Source: Patella vulgata (Eukaryota; Mollusca; Gastropoda; Patellidae). From it: a stretch of DNA of 64,000 bases. Where the stretch lies: contig NC_065880.2 in assembly GCF_932274485.2 (NCBI RefSeq), forward strand, positions 52,562,894 through 52,626,893. The letters are read 5' to 3'. Under the pieces are notes generated by a model. That model made no database searches and was not told where the DNA came from. It saw only the letters and a program-made list of their open reading frames with translations. How positions within the stretch are numbered: the stretch's first letter is position 1; each line of letters begins with the position of its first letter. The position numbers were made by a program, and so were the translations under genes. Positions 13,701-24,083 of this stretch are shown piece by piece.

Positions 13701-16700
13701 AGTGGGCTTCGTCGAGATTCGCAAGTCCGTTCGTTTGACACTTTACCTCAACGATCAGTGCCTGAAATACTGCCAGGCTGCATTTCCGGCAACCTGTTTT
13801 TCAAAATTTCTGGGGGAGGCCCCCTACCCCTACTTGAAGCTCGTGCCTTTGCCCTCTTAACCTTGGACTTTGCCCCAGCTTTGCCCCTCCAATCACCGAC
13901 GACCAAATAGGGACAATTCTATCGCAGTGCATTGCACGACGGTGGGAATCTAGCATTAGCAGTTCAAAAAGTCAGTCTTATAATTTATTTTAAAAAGACA
14001 TTATCACCTCCCACAGGAGTATTGTGAAAAGTCTTCATATAGCTCTGTAAAAGAGGACTGCTTTTAACATGTGACGCCACATCATGGGCGTCAAAAATTG
14101 GCTCAATGGCGCGTGTACCGGTAAGCAGTTACCGGTACGGGCAGAATGGCGCCCTTTACTCGTTTTACATACCCATTTACAGTACATTAAATAAAATAAG
14201 TTTTACCGAAATAAACCTCAAACGTCTTTATTTATTTTTCTAATACTTAAAAAATGTTTTAGAATTTAATTTGTGGCGGAAAAAAGTTAATATTCCTCAC
14301 TTAGCCGCATGGATGCCATCCTTATTAGTGATTGTAGCGGGCCAGCGACTATTCACTGCTAATCAGTGTATCACTCCTTTGAATTCTGTTCATTTTGTAT
14401 AATAGAATAAATAGTGGCTTCGGTATTTTACCCGGAAAAAATTTATTCTAGTGCATACGAAAATTTGACCGCTCAAAAATTTATTTTGCTGGATTTAATA
14501 GTATACAATTTCTTTTTTCAGTTACGTGTCACATTTTCAACAAGATGGGAACATTCGCCCAACGATAAAATATCTAAAACATCTTTAAAGCAGTAATTCC
14601 GGATCTTAAACGGAGAAGAGTGTGCTCATTCCTACACGGTTGTCGGTATCACATTTGCGGAGAATGTTTGTCGGTGAGCCCCAGAAAAGTTTTCTAGGAA
14701 GGACGCTAAACATAGAATTTATTATCGAAACCATTCATGCAGCGAGATTAGGGGATTGTGTTTCGTAATTTAATTGCCAAACACTTATTTTGCAAAGGTT
14801 TTGTAAAGTATACCGGTCGAAATGAGAGACTTTTCAATCCACTGGAGTGGAACATTTAAATATAGCATTTTTTTTTTCAATTTCAGAACAACACTAGCAC
14901 AGCAAAATCAAAAGGTTATATAATTTATACAAGACAGAAACTATGCCAATAACTGATTACGAGTGGAATTTTCAGTGAATTATGTCAATTTCCAAGTTTT
15001 AATATCGAAACAATACTAGTAGCAGGTAAAAGGGCCATACTTATTTCTTGCATAGCATTTTGTGGCACAAATTTTAGTATATTATGACATGTGAAACACA
15101 ATGAAATTATAATTTGATATCATGATTTATACAAGACATAGACAGTCTGATAATGTGTGTTTTTCCAGTTTATTAGAGTTCATTCAATTTTGTTTTTTTG
15201 TTGTATTTCAAATGACCCAGTCTGAAATTTCTTATTTTGTCAAAATCTTTTCCCTGTTACTGTTAGGTAATTCTGGCGAACAAGGCTGTCAGTCAAATTA
15301 ATTTAGCTTATTACGGAGTACTTTCAAGAATCTCACTTAAATTTGTTCATTTGGAAAAACTGTCTTTACGATTACGAGTTTCTTTGAACGAGCTAGGATG
15401 AACTAGAACTGATAAAGAGAAGAGCAAGTTACTGAATTCAACACGGTCCAGTTCTCCAAATATGTAGTGTTCCAAATTTTCGCTAGTAGTAAAAGGGATG
15501 AAATTTTCACAATATTTTTTTTTAAGATTGAAAAGCCGCGCAAGACACGATCTAGTTCTTCACCATTTTTGGAAGGTTTAACAAATTCTAAGCGCTTACA
15601 AATGTTTTAGCTTAAAGAATTATGTGTTGGTTTAGTATTTCAAGCAAGAGGAAAACGATTCAAACGCGCCGATCCTTCGACAGATTTGAAAGTACCCCAC
15701 CCACCTCTTCCTTCCTGGACGAAATTAGCCATAAGTTTGAGAAAAATACCCATACCATTATTACAACACACCACTTACACGGTGTTAACAATTATTATTT
15801 AATTCCCTAGAGTGGATTATACCATCATGTTGTTTTAAACCACACAACTCGCGGAAGCTATGATTAGACCCTCTTCAATTTCTCTTAATTTTGATAATAC
15901 GAATATTTGGTGCTTCATATTCTTAAAGAATGACTTAATCAACCCCAAATTGGCGTTTGTCAATTGTGACCCAAGAAGAGCTACGGACTTCCTGATAGTT
16001 CAGAAGTGAAGTCAACTGACAATGATTATGCAACAGAACTTCTCATAAAGCGATGACAGATCTACAATTTCACAAGATTTAGTATAAATTAATCCCCTAA
16101 GATTTCTAAAACTCTTTTTAAATAACAGTTTATGCAAATGGTCATCAGCACAACTTTTAAACGGGCCATACATAGAACAATATATCCTGTAAATCTAGTT
16201 GTCATGGCTAAATTTGTGGTTCACGGACGTGGAAGATGACCATATTTCCACTGATTCAATGTCTATGACGAAAGTGTCCAAAATGTATGCAAGTGGCCTT
16301 CAACAAATCCGTTAAAAGGATCATATATCAGTTTATATTATCGTGTCATATAAATCATGTTGTCGTGACCTAACCTATGATGAAAGCGCCCCAAATTTAA
16401 TTTTAATAGAAAATATTACCTGAGTGATCTGAGTTGTCCACATCTAGCAGCTATATGTAAGGGTGTATTACCCTGTTTATCTACTTGTGGTGCTTCGCCT
16501 GTTTTATATATAGCCTTCAGTAGTCCAATCTGTCCTGTAGCTATAGCATTATAACAAGCGAGAGTAAGAAAATCTTTAGTAAGGCCTCGATTCATTAAAT
16601 CAGGATTGGTTAAATTCATATTTTCGAAACTACTAGCATCTCCAATAAGTCTTTTGGAAATATGCGGAGATGGTGAATCGGGAAAACGGTGCGGTCCCAT

Positions 16701-16835
16701 GGCGTTTACTATTCGATTTCTTTGACCGGTGCTCAAGTTTCTGTCATGTAGTTTACTCCATGCTACCCTTCTCTGATTCGGTGACTTATTTTGATTTGAG
16801 TTTACGGATGATGATCTCCTCAGAGAGATTGACAT
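1754..16835 (-). CDS. ESPN: Espin-like ankyrin-repeat actin-bundling protein (5' six coding exons, partial)
   Basis: Exons in transcript order are 16835-16420, 8607-8306, 7352-7284, 3601-3368, 2312-2137 and 1868-1754. Every junction is GT-AG and all phases join, giving 437 residues plus one base; the rest lies beyond the left edge. Residues 1-90 are a Ser/Arg/Asn-rich leader. From about residue 90 to 437 run roughly nine ankyrin repeats with TPLHIAA, TPLHVAG, TVLHHAT, AIHLAAA, AAFYAAQEGH, GMTAVLTAAEGGH, GATVFHYASGNGH and AHDAAENGH cores. Order and spacing match the espin ankyrin domain (for example GATPLY.ACQEGH, DGMTPLHAAAQMGH, DGATAMHFAASRGH, LHDAAENG). Known espins bundle actin in stereocilia and microvilli, with Pro-rich, WH2 and bundling modules C-terminal to the repeats; that half is outside the window. 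The leader has no counterpart in vertebrate espin as I recall it. Start is the first Met of the open first exon; an upstream non-coding exon is possible. Family call is from alignment by eye. Confidence 0.8.
2405..2690 (+). repeat. G-rich repeat with hAT-like end word
   Basis: It opens with GGGGCGGATCCAGGATTTTC and a long G run, and closes with a second G run and GCGTATCCATGATC. The opening word is common at ends of non-autonomous hAT elements. The closing word is in direct rather than inverted orientation, so the class is uncertain. It lies in an espin-like intron. Confidence 0.4.
2764..2836 (-). mobile_element. Fragment of the second SINE family
   Basis: GGGGTCTTCAGCAGTGGGTG, then CCAGGAGAAAACCCACAAGG and ATGGACAGGCG match the centre of the copy at 60656-60917. 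Neither end is present. Confidence 0.55.
2964..3015. repeat. Short hairpin in an espin-like intron
   Basis: TTATGCTGGGGAAAGAAAG pairs with CTTTCTTCCCCAGCATAA across a 15-base loop, with one bulged base. Weaker pairing continues outside. It could be a fold-back relic or form a small RNA hairpin; nothing shows expression. Confidence 0.6.
4040..7050 (+). mobile_element. Decayed 5'-truncated LINE with reverse transcriptase and RNase H
   Basis: This non-LTR retrotransposon remnant sits in intron 3 of the espin-like gene. From about 4390 a segment resembles the endonuclease-RT linker (KPWWSPEC type). At 5080-5527 is a reverse transcriptase core: SGFRKGRSTMDHL, the KAFDLVW catalytic Asp, and FADDS with both Asp. 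The thumb follows at 5621-5986 (KFLGVIFDRRLAWKPHID). At 6310-6480 an RNase H start (YTDGSRNPERGTSSFGIYL), and near 6600 its end (SHVDIRGNGEADHTA). The frame is broken by several stops and shifts (for example stops at 5525 and 6493), so it is dead. A downstream RNase H points to the I/Nimb side of the LINE tree. The 3' UTR ends near 7047 with a segment also found at 34600 and 62790. ORF1 and most of the endonuclease are missing. Confidence 0.85.
7284..7352 (-). CDS. ESPN: 69-base exon 3 of the espin-like gene
   Basis: This short exon is framed by a pyrimidine-rich acceptor ending in TTTTTGCAG and a GTATGT donor. It starts and ends in phase 1, exactly as needed between the exon ending at 8306 and the one starting at 3601. 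It codes for the middle of one ankyrin repeat (GNKYCTQVLAEVCRQTV... to MFG). Without it, the repeat core AIHLAAAAG would run straight into ATAAFYAAQ and the domain would lack 23 residues that espin has at this point. It is too small to stand out as an open frame. Confidence 0.8.
7470..7565 (+). mobile_element. tRNA-like SINE head fragment
   Basis: GTGATTCAGTGAGTAAGGCG resembles box A and GGTCCCGGGTTCCATACC resembles box B at tRNA-like spacing. No acceptor stem or cloverleaf closes, and the words match the SINE heads in the window, so it is a SINE piece rather than a tRNA gene. Confidence 0.45.
8790..8860 (+). mobile_element. Short decayed LINE reverse-transcriptase fragment
   Basis: One frame reads GVPQG, a stop, then VLTPALFIT, which matches the RT motif GVPQGSVLGPxLF found before the FADD box. 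Only this motif is recognisable; it lies just outside espin-like exon 2 in intron 1. Confidence 0.45.
9118..9180 (-). mobile_element. SINE 3'-end fragment
   Basis: The plus strand reads ATGAAATGAACTGGGGTTTA, ACGTCCGACTGTTCTG and GGGCTAATAAAGATGG, the tail and 3' end of the same SINE family. Such 3'-only pieces are expected from severe 5' truncation. Confidence 0.65.
11337..11640 (+). repeat. Dispersed repeat D in espin-like intron 1
   Basis: It starts AAAGGTGCATTATAAGATTT, passes GATAAAGAGATTGCCGTTCT and CACAGTATAGTCTCAATTGT, and ends TATAACATTTCATGCCAAAA. It aligns from end to end with the copy at 21446. Confidence 0.65.
12471..12868 (-). mobile_element. Full-length tRNA-derived SINE with 12-base target duplication
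   Basis: The body spans 12483-12856 on the minus strand. Its head carries a box A-like GTGGCTAGGTGG and a box B-like GTGTTCGATCC, then a conserved core and a 3' end TTAAACCCCATTTCATTTC. Exact copies of AAATTACATCAT flank it at 12471-12482 and 12857-12868. This is the signature of target-primed insertion. It lies in intron 1 of the espin-like gene. Confidence 0.9.
13570..13860. repeat. Two diverged direct copies, about 145 bases apart
   Basis: GAATTTCCGGCAGTCTATTT then TTCAAAATTTTCTAGGGGAG recurs as GCATTTCCGGCAACCTGTTT then TTCAAAATTTCTGGGGGAGG. Both are preceded by CGATCNGTGCCTGA words. Confidence 0.6.
14115..14138. repeat. Small perfect hairpin
   Basis: GTACCGGTAA and TTACCGGTAC form a perfect 10-base stem around GCAG. 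It is in intron 1 of the espin-like gene. Confidence 0.55.
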
Positions 16836-17393
16836 CGCCCAAACTTATATTCTTTATCCTTGGCGAATAGATGATTTAATTATTCAAACGTGTTACGTAA
16901 TCCGGTTAAGCGAAACCTGACCAAACTCTGATTTGGATGAAACTGGAGCGAAGACGTGGTCACTACGAAATACATTGAGTTAATGTCGTTCAGAAGCGAA
17001 GCTATGACTAAAAACAGTGTACTCGTATAACTGTCTATCCACCGCCCCCAGTCTAATGTTGGCTTATCATTGTGTGATATCCTTAACGAAATCGAGGCAC
17101 ATGTTTACATCTGTTAAAATCGATGTGGACTGGATGTTTGTTCATCAGGTGAACCAACAAGAAAATCAGGCATGTACATGAACACTTTGCCTTCTATTTG
17201 TTCGATAATCGACCACTATCAGAACAATTTACTGTTTCTTTAATTGTATGTAATTGGTATTCATAATTTTGGTGTTTTGCGAAAAACTTTAATCTTAATA
17301 TCTTATAGCTATTGGTCACGTTTATTTTATTTAAATATTTCATTGAATAAATTACAAGTAAGTGTTACTATCAATAAAATTCTGTTTAGTGAG

Positions 17394-17426
17394 AGTGTGT
17401 GTGTGTGTGTGGGGGGGGGGGGGGGT
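17394..17426. repeat. (GT)n then poly-G tract
   Basis: A short GT run passes into about 16 G. Similar C or G runs occur at 391-401, 2446-2467, 3202-3212 and 17546-17556. Confidence 0.85.
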
Positions 17427-18930
17427 TAGTGTAAAATGTTATACTGGACAAAAAATTGATTTATTAAGTACTGTGTTGTAGGTCCTAGGGGGTCAGTAGG
17501 CAGAGTATTCTTAGGCATTAGGGTAGACTGCCTGAGATTACTGGAAGGGGGGGGGGTGCTGAATTTACCAAGTACGTTTGGAAACTTTGGCAAAATTGGC
17601 AGCAGAGGGCTCGATACTACTATGGAGACATAAATACATGGTCCGTGGATTTTTGAAAAATATTCTATTTTACTTATTATGGTGGTCTCAATAAGCCAAT
17701 CGGAGAACAAAAACAGACAGACATTATTCTTATCGAACAGGGAAAGGCCGACGACGTCCCTTCATATATCCGAATGTTGATGTTTGAATTCTGTTATAGT
17801 TGGAGTTTCTGTGGAGAAAAGTTATGTCGGAAAGAATTCTCTTCATGGGATGAATTTCTTTTCTTTTTTCGTCGGGGGGTGGATGGGATCGATGGCAGTA
17901 GTTCACGACCTGTATCATTGGAAACAAACTAAGGTAAGCGAGTACGATAATAGACATGTTATACTTGTAATAACACCAGCTTGCCAAATGTCAAAAAAAT
18001 GTTTCGCTGTATCTTAGTGTAAAGAAGCGAGATAAATCGCAGGTATTGGAATTATTACAGATATGAAACGATTATGAGTGTTTTGTCCTCGGTTTAGTGT
18101 CTATATTTTCCTTATTGAAATAGATGTTTGAGCTCTAGACTGTAAATGTTTCTTGTTTCTTAAGAGAGTCAATATATTTATCCCTGTACTAACATCTATA
18201 TCACCTCACCAGCTCAATTTGGATTAGAGGATTTTAGCTACATACTACCATCGCTACTGTGGGCGTTATAAATACCTGTATCAATTTAGTAAAAAAGGAA
18301 TTGGAAGATGGTCAGGGTCGCAGCTGACTTGGTAAAAAATATTAAATACTAGTCACCCTGCCAAATATTTTAGATATGCCCTTATGTACCCATGCCTATG
18401 TTCCCGTCGTTAATTTTCGATTATTGTTCATGGAACAGAAACTCGGGCCCTGCCTCGTATGTTTCTTAGCACAAGTAGTTTAATGTGTTTCCATTTCCGT
18501 ATATTTTGTGAACAATAGGTGATGCACGTTTCTAAATAGCATATCTTTACTTTCTGTATAAAGGTTCCAGTTATTCCTATTAGTTTCGTCCATTGCATTT
18601 TTTTTAAAATTGTGTACACTATCCACTGTCGAAACTGAGTATTCCTGTTTCGGGATTAAAGGACAATATTGGTGTCAGTCATTATCACATATGTGATAGA
18701 ACTAATTAAACACGTTCCAAATATAATTTTAACACAGATATCATTGCTACGATAGCTGAGTAATACAGGTTTTCTGAATCGGAAGTGACGAACGCCAAAG
18801 GAAAACACGAGTCATCCCTCTATATAACTGACTGAAGTGACGAGTAATAACAGATACATGGGGGAATTTCTGCTCACTAATAATTCCTTCCAAGACCAAA
18901 AGTTGTTGTGTGAGACTGTGAGAGGATATC

Positions 18931-19116
18931 TGACAATTCATAAAAAGAATTGACTGCCACTAGATAAGAGAACACGAAAGAAACACAGAAAACGTCCGTG
19001 CATTACCATGTTTATATAAGGTATAGAATGAATATAAACAAGGGAATGTACTGACTATTTCTATTTTTCTCGTGTTCTCTTATCTAATGACATTCAATTA
19101 CTTTATTGAATTGTCA
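18931..19116. repeat. Fold-back (hairpin) element
   Basis: Arms of about 48 bases at 18931-18980 and 19067-19116 are inverted copies (TGACAATTCA ... TAGATAAGAGAACACGA). They enclose about 86 bases. Weaker inverted similarity continues outwards. It lies between the espin-like and P450 genes. Confidence 0.75.
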
Positions 19117-19498
19117 GCTACTGATAAATAAGAGCAAGTTCCTCTGTCACGTACAGATAATAAACGTACTTCTGGTCACGGTTTTTGGTATTGTGTTTTC
19201 TGTACAACGAACAAGACAGTCCTCTGGTTGACGTATATTCGTTAGCTGGCAACACTATGCCCTATTGCTCATTGAATCTTTTACGGTGTTGGCGCCGCTT
19301 TAACATGTAATTGGTTTCGCATAATATGATGTATCTATTATAAAAATATTTTAACGGAATCATCTCAGATATATTTTAGTGGATAAACTGGTCCGATATG
19401 TGTGAAAGGTACTTAATGCAGAATTTTGTTTTATCCGAGTTCATTTCGGAACTCCTCGGCATGTTGAGCTTTAAAGCCATATGTATCAACGTATATCC

Positions 19499-19848
19499 TT
19501 TAATCTTTTTTTTTCTGGCTAAGTGGGTAAGACGCTGGCACGCTAGCCTGGAGGTCGCGTGTTTAGCGAGATTTTCCAACGTGGTGGTGCAGGATGGAGG
19601 GCCTGACAAGGACAACTGTCTAGTCGGATGGGACGAAAAACCGAGGTCCCGTGTATACATTGGAGTGCACGTAAAAGATCCCTTTGTAGTTGGAATTCGA
19701 TATAAGAGTAGGCCATAGTGCCGCTACCCGGGCAAAATTTCCCTCATAGCTCACTGTATGGTGTATGCCTGTTTTCATTAGCCCAGTCGGAGCAGAACAG
19801 TGGGTCGTTAAACCCCATTTCATTTAATTTCATTTCATTTAATCTTTT
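19499..19848 (+). mobile_element. Full-length tRNA-derived SINE with 11-base target duplication
   Basis: The body at 19510-19837 starts with a box A-like TGGCTAAGTGGGTAAG and ends in a (CATTT)n-like tail. TTTAATCTTTT is repeated exactly at 19499-19509 and 19838-19848. It belongs to the same family as the copies at 12483 and 42281. Box B is degraded. The site is intergenic. Confidence 0.88.
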
Positions 19849-21445
19849 AGTCAACGATAGAGTTGGCTAAACCTAATCTCTACCGTAGTTACGTCCTTTC
19901 CATCGAGTTTTAATTGAATATCACGATTTGTGAAATTCGCTGTTGGCGATCGAGACTTTCATTTATTCATTGGGTAGTAGTAGAGCGATATCCTCCAAGC
20001 GTGGGTCCATTGTTGTTTTTGGTATGAAGACGAAATGAACAAGCGATCATGACCTACTACTAGAAAAGCAATGTTGAATGTCCCACCCTTAACAATAAAC
20101 AAATTAAATAGTTATCCGAGTATAACCCACATCTAAAGAATTATCTTGCTTCCTGAGATACCGACTAATTCTTATCGACGTTGTAAAATTACGTTTCTAA
20201 GAATTGCCAAACGTTATAAAACTTGGACTCGTTTTATTTTGGCACATCTTTTTGAGTTATCGAACTTTAAAATTGGCAAAAGTGTGAATAAACCATCCAC
20301 AATTATTATCAATAATCTTCACAATGATTTACAGGTCTGTGCCAGATATAGGAATATACATATCAAATCTAGTACTTATAACCTTATTTATGACAGATGT
20401 TCGTGTCCAATGATTTAATTGAATATTGACAGATTTCGGAAGAAATAGGCCCATTCCGAGATTTTGAATTTCTCCCCAAACAATGTCTCGACACATATTT
20501 TGAAAACATTTCGTTATGTATTAAAATATGTGTATTTTCTCTTACATCTCAATCCCTCGAATTTGACCCGATCACAGACCTCCCAGAAATATGATTGAAT
20601 TACGGAAGAAAGCAGCTCTCAGAAGTACCTGTTAGTCTTCTAGAAGTGCAGATGATAGAAGTGCAGGTCTTTCCGAAAAGGTCAGAATACAGAATACCGA
20701 TTTTTAAACTTTGTCGTTGCGAATTTGTTTTAAGTAAAATGTAATTAAAAGGAATATTTACGTTAGGGGGTTTGCTTCTTGGGATATGTTAAGGACACAC
20801 ATCTACATAGAATTCATTATTTCTAAATAGCTTTATCTCCACAGCTAAATCCTTTTTAGAGGTAAAAATATTCAAAGTTGTCGGTCGAAGTATTGGGATT
20901 CAACTAAATACGAAAGATTCTAGCCGAACAAAATTAACATCCTTATATCATCTCCTGGTCTTTTACATGTAGAATTCAGAACATAGATACACGCTTGATA
21001 TATATATGAGTATTGGACTCCAGTAACCGAGAATGACCAAATATTCTAAATATGTCAAAATATTATTCAGCTGATGAAAATTGTTAAAGAAGGTAAAAGT
21101 CAGTCACACATGTCTTGAAAAAGATAACCATAGACAACAGTTTATGCGAAAGGAAAACTCGGGTAAGGATCCTTTATGCCTTCAAGAAATCTGATCTCTA
21201 TGGTGTGCACGAGCTTTCCGGGCACCAAATATACCACTGGAACATCCCTATGCTTCACACCAAATTTGAAACCAATGGGGTTCATCCCCGGCTGAATATC
21301 AATCTGTAGAGTTCGTCGCTATATGACCCCAATGCGTCACACCAGACGATAGGGTACATACTAGCATGACTCCAACGCTTCAAACCAAGCCATCCGTGGG
21401 TCTACAGAGTTGACTTTGAGCTTTTCATGTAAATAATCGTCAAAT

Positions 21446-21935
21446 TAAAGATACATTATGGGAGATAAGATAAAGAGATGGCAGTTCTCGCTATGATAGT
21501 TAAAAACTAGATAGTGTAAAGGTAATTTGCTGAAAATTGCAGTCAAATTGATCCACTATGAGCCGAGAAAGAAGCGGGTGAACTTTTTTGCATAGTCTCG
21601 GTCATCATTACGAAAATCATTAATATAAACAGCATAGTCTCGATTATCCACTTTTTCTGATTTAATTATCAACGGCCGTTAGCGGCATATAGGAATGTAA
21701 TCCAGCCAACATCGAAGGCTAGCCTTGACATCGAGAGTTTATTATGGTCTGGATAAGTTAATTAATGTCTAATTGATAATTTAGATAACATTTCAGCCTA
21801 AAGAAAGACTTGTAATAAGCAGATTTTGCTCTTGCATAATGCATGTTTAATAATTTCAATAACACCTGAAGCCTAAATAAAGACTTGCAATAGGCAGATT
21901 TACCTCATGCATAATGTATGTTTAATCCCATCGAT
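21446..21935 (+). repeat. Dispersed repeat D, longest copy
   Basis: It starts AAAGATACATTATGGGAGAT, with GATAAAGAGATGGCAGTTCT and CATAGTCTCG words, then GTCTAATTGATAATTTAGAT and AACATTTCAGCCTAAAGAAA. The last 77 or so bases are doubled in tandem (GCAGATTTTGCTC... and GCAGATTTACCTC...). It is intergenic. Confidence 0.65.
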
Positions 21936-22916
21936 TTATAGTTGACAGTTTGCTGCATGTATTTAACATGTATTTTAAGTCGACGTGGATCGCATTTAGA
22001 TATCGTGTTTATATAATGTCTAGTGAATTCAAACTTTCAAGTTTGTTTAGATCAAAATAAAAATAAAAATGTTTGTAGACGATAAGCTTCTTAATATTGA
22101 CACTGTATTGTTCTGCTCGTTTTGGATTGTGATCCTATTTTGTTTAATTAAGGCAGATTCACTAGAAATATTTTTGTGTATTTACTTTTCATATTGAATG
22201 TTTTGTATTCCAAATATTACCTTTGAAAATATTTATAGCAACGAACAAGTACACATTGAATAATTATTGTATAACATGGTTTAGTAAAACGATGCTATTT
22301 TATGATACAACTGTGCTTGGGGTTCCTCAGGTAGACGCTAAATAATCAATTCTACACTGTACTCGTATACATTTCTATAGAGAAGTGTGTATTATTCTTG
22401 GCATATTTAAGTTAAGACAAGGTTAAAGGGTGTCTACGCGAAACTGTTGTTCGTGTCTTGTGAAATTGCTTCTCATAGTTGGGTTGGGGTTTTATTTGAT
22501 GAAGTCCAGTAAATCTTTTTAAAAGGAATATTTAGACCTTTACTCACAAGCAAAACAGAATTCAGCGGAAAATCTCGCAAATGATTGTAATTCGTCTTAA
22601 CATTACAGAAAATAAAAAAAAATGGAATTCTTCTTGGTATAATGTCTTAGGTGAAGTCGACATTAAATTTCGCAACTCGGTAACAGGTAATAGAAGATCG
22701 CACAAAGTATGTAGACAGCTGTATTCAGGGAATTGAGATATCTTTTTATACCTTCAAATCCTGTAGATTTAATTAAAACTGCTACTGCTGGGTCGAGCTA
22801 GTCGACAAGGCAGGGGTGTATTGGACTCTCGACAAAAATGTTTCCGTTCGACTACAGACGTGGGGATTTTTCAAGTCTGCTCCCTACTTGTTAAATGCAG
22901 CGCCCGTGGGGCTGAC

Positions 22917-23008
22917 ATGGGAGTGTCTAGTCCTACGGATGGGAGATGAAATCGAGATCCACCTGTGTAATCATTGCAGTGGGCGTAAATAGATCCCTAG
23001 GCAGTTGG
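22917..23008 (+). mobile_element. Degraded SINE core
   Basis: GTCTAGTCCTACGGATGGGA followed later by GCGTAAATAGATCCCTAGGC aligns with the SINE core (GTCTAGTCGTTCGGATGGGA and CACGTAAAAGATCCCTTGGC). A short opposite-strand piece of the same core follows at 23138-23162. Confidence 0.5.
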
Positions 23009-23460
23009 AAACATAGACCATTCTTTCGTTTCATTTTAGTCGTATGTCGTTTAATTTGTACTACAGTAAGGTGTAAAAACATCTTTAAAACGTTTGTCTT
23101 CAACTCAGTTGATACCTTTTTATTTGTCAATAACGATCTTAGTCCCATCCGAACGACTAGGTGATTTAATTAGAATGGTGGGAAGGCTGCTGTCCGAGCA
23201 AACATTCTCCTCCCTATATGTGACCGTAATGTGTTGACGAGACATTGAACGCCTTCTACGCCGGGCGACTTTTCTGGTTTAATATATAAAAAAGAGTTAA
23301 ATAAAAGGGTTGTGATCAAATTTAGTAAAAGGTCTGTGATCAAGTTTAATAAACGGCTGTGATCAAGTTTTGTTTTCAAAATAAATGTGGTATATATACA
23401 ATAACTTGGTCTTCAGAATACTTAATATTGAAAGATACGTATACAAACATATAAATTAGA

Positions 23461-23466
23461 TTTATT
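23461..23466 (-). terminator. Possible poly(A) signal of the P450 gene
   Basis: AATAAA occurs on the minus strand about 620 bases beyond the P450 stop codon. It is one candidate in an AT-rich region; no transcript data are available here. Confidence 0.2.
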
Positions 23467-23586
23467 CGTAATGACACCCACAATAATATACATGAACAAC
23501 AGATTAACAATGATAGATTTACATTAGGCATTTAAAAAAAACCACAAATAACGCACGATCAATAACAATTAAAGTTTTTAAAATAA

Positions 23587-23645
23587 GAAATGAAATGAAA
23601 TGGGGTTTTACGTCCTACTGTTTTGCTCCGAACTGGGTTAATTTT
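23587..23645 (-). mobile_element. SINE 3'-end fragment
   Basis: GAAATGAAATGGGG followed by TTTTACGTCCTACTG and GCTCCGAACTGGGTTA is the SINE tail and 3' end only. It lies downstream of the P450 stop codon. Confidence 0.7.
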
Positions 23646-24083
23646 TAAAATAACTAGGCTATTGTGATTTGGGTGAGATATTGTCGATTTCAGTAAATCT
23701 GATGTGTTGAATGGATTTGAAAGGTATACATATACACTTAAAATTGTGGGTTAAAATTAAAGAGCCAATATTGAGACATAACTGGTTTTGTATTCCGTGG
23801 TCGACAGTTTAAGCCAGAAACGAAAGTAAGATCATAAAACAACCCGAGGAACACTTAATCTTCAATAATATAGATCCTGTCCAATCACAAATTTTGATAA
23901 GAGCTACAAACAGCACACCGGGAGAGGTTATGAAGTGTCATGAATATTGTAGTGGATGATGATGGTCACACTGATTATGCTGGATCAAGCAATCATCTTT
24001 TGTTTTTAATTATTACACTCATCAATATTTCTACGTTTCTAATAACAATGATTCTTCTTTAAAAGCCAACAAAAGCTTCAACA

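Larger units (their letters stand above)
8861..16419. other. Large intron 1 of the espin-like gene
   Basis: Contents: SINE fragment 9118, dispersed repeat D 11337, full SINE 12471, the doubled segment 13570-13860 and the hairpin at 14115. The rest is AT-rich and I see no further gene, although 9530-9733 is open by chance on the plus strand. Confidence 0.5.
16836..24083. other. Intergenic region between espin-like and P450 genes
   Basis: It holds the espin-like 5' flank, the G-rich tract near 17400, the fold-back at 18931, the SINE at 19499, repeat D at 21446 and SINE fragments at 22917 and 23587. No promoter motif can be named with confidence, and I see no third gene. Confidence 0.5.

Noticed and set aside
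3297-16835. Synphilin or TRPA channel as the identity of the ankyrin gene
   Set aside because: Some synphilin-like words occur, but repeat order and spacing agree with espin across at least seven repeats once the 69-base exon is included, and no channel segment is present.
20146-20418. Plus-strand open frame of 90 codons in the intergenic region
   Set aside because: No family resemblance and no repeat hallmarks. Length is within what chance gives here.
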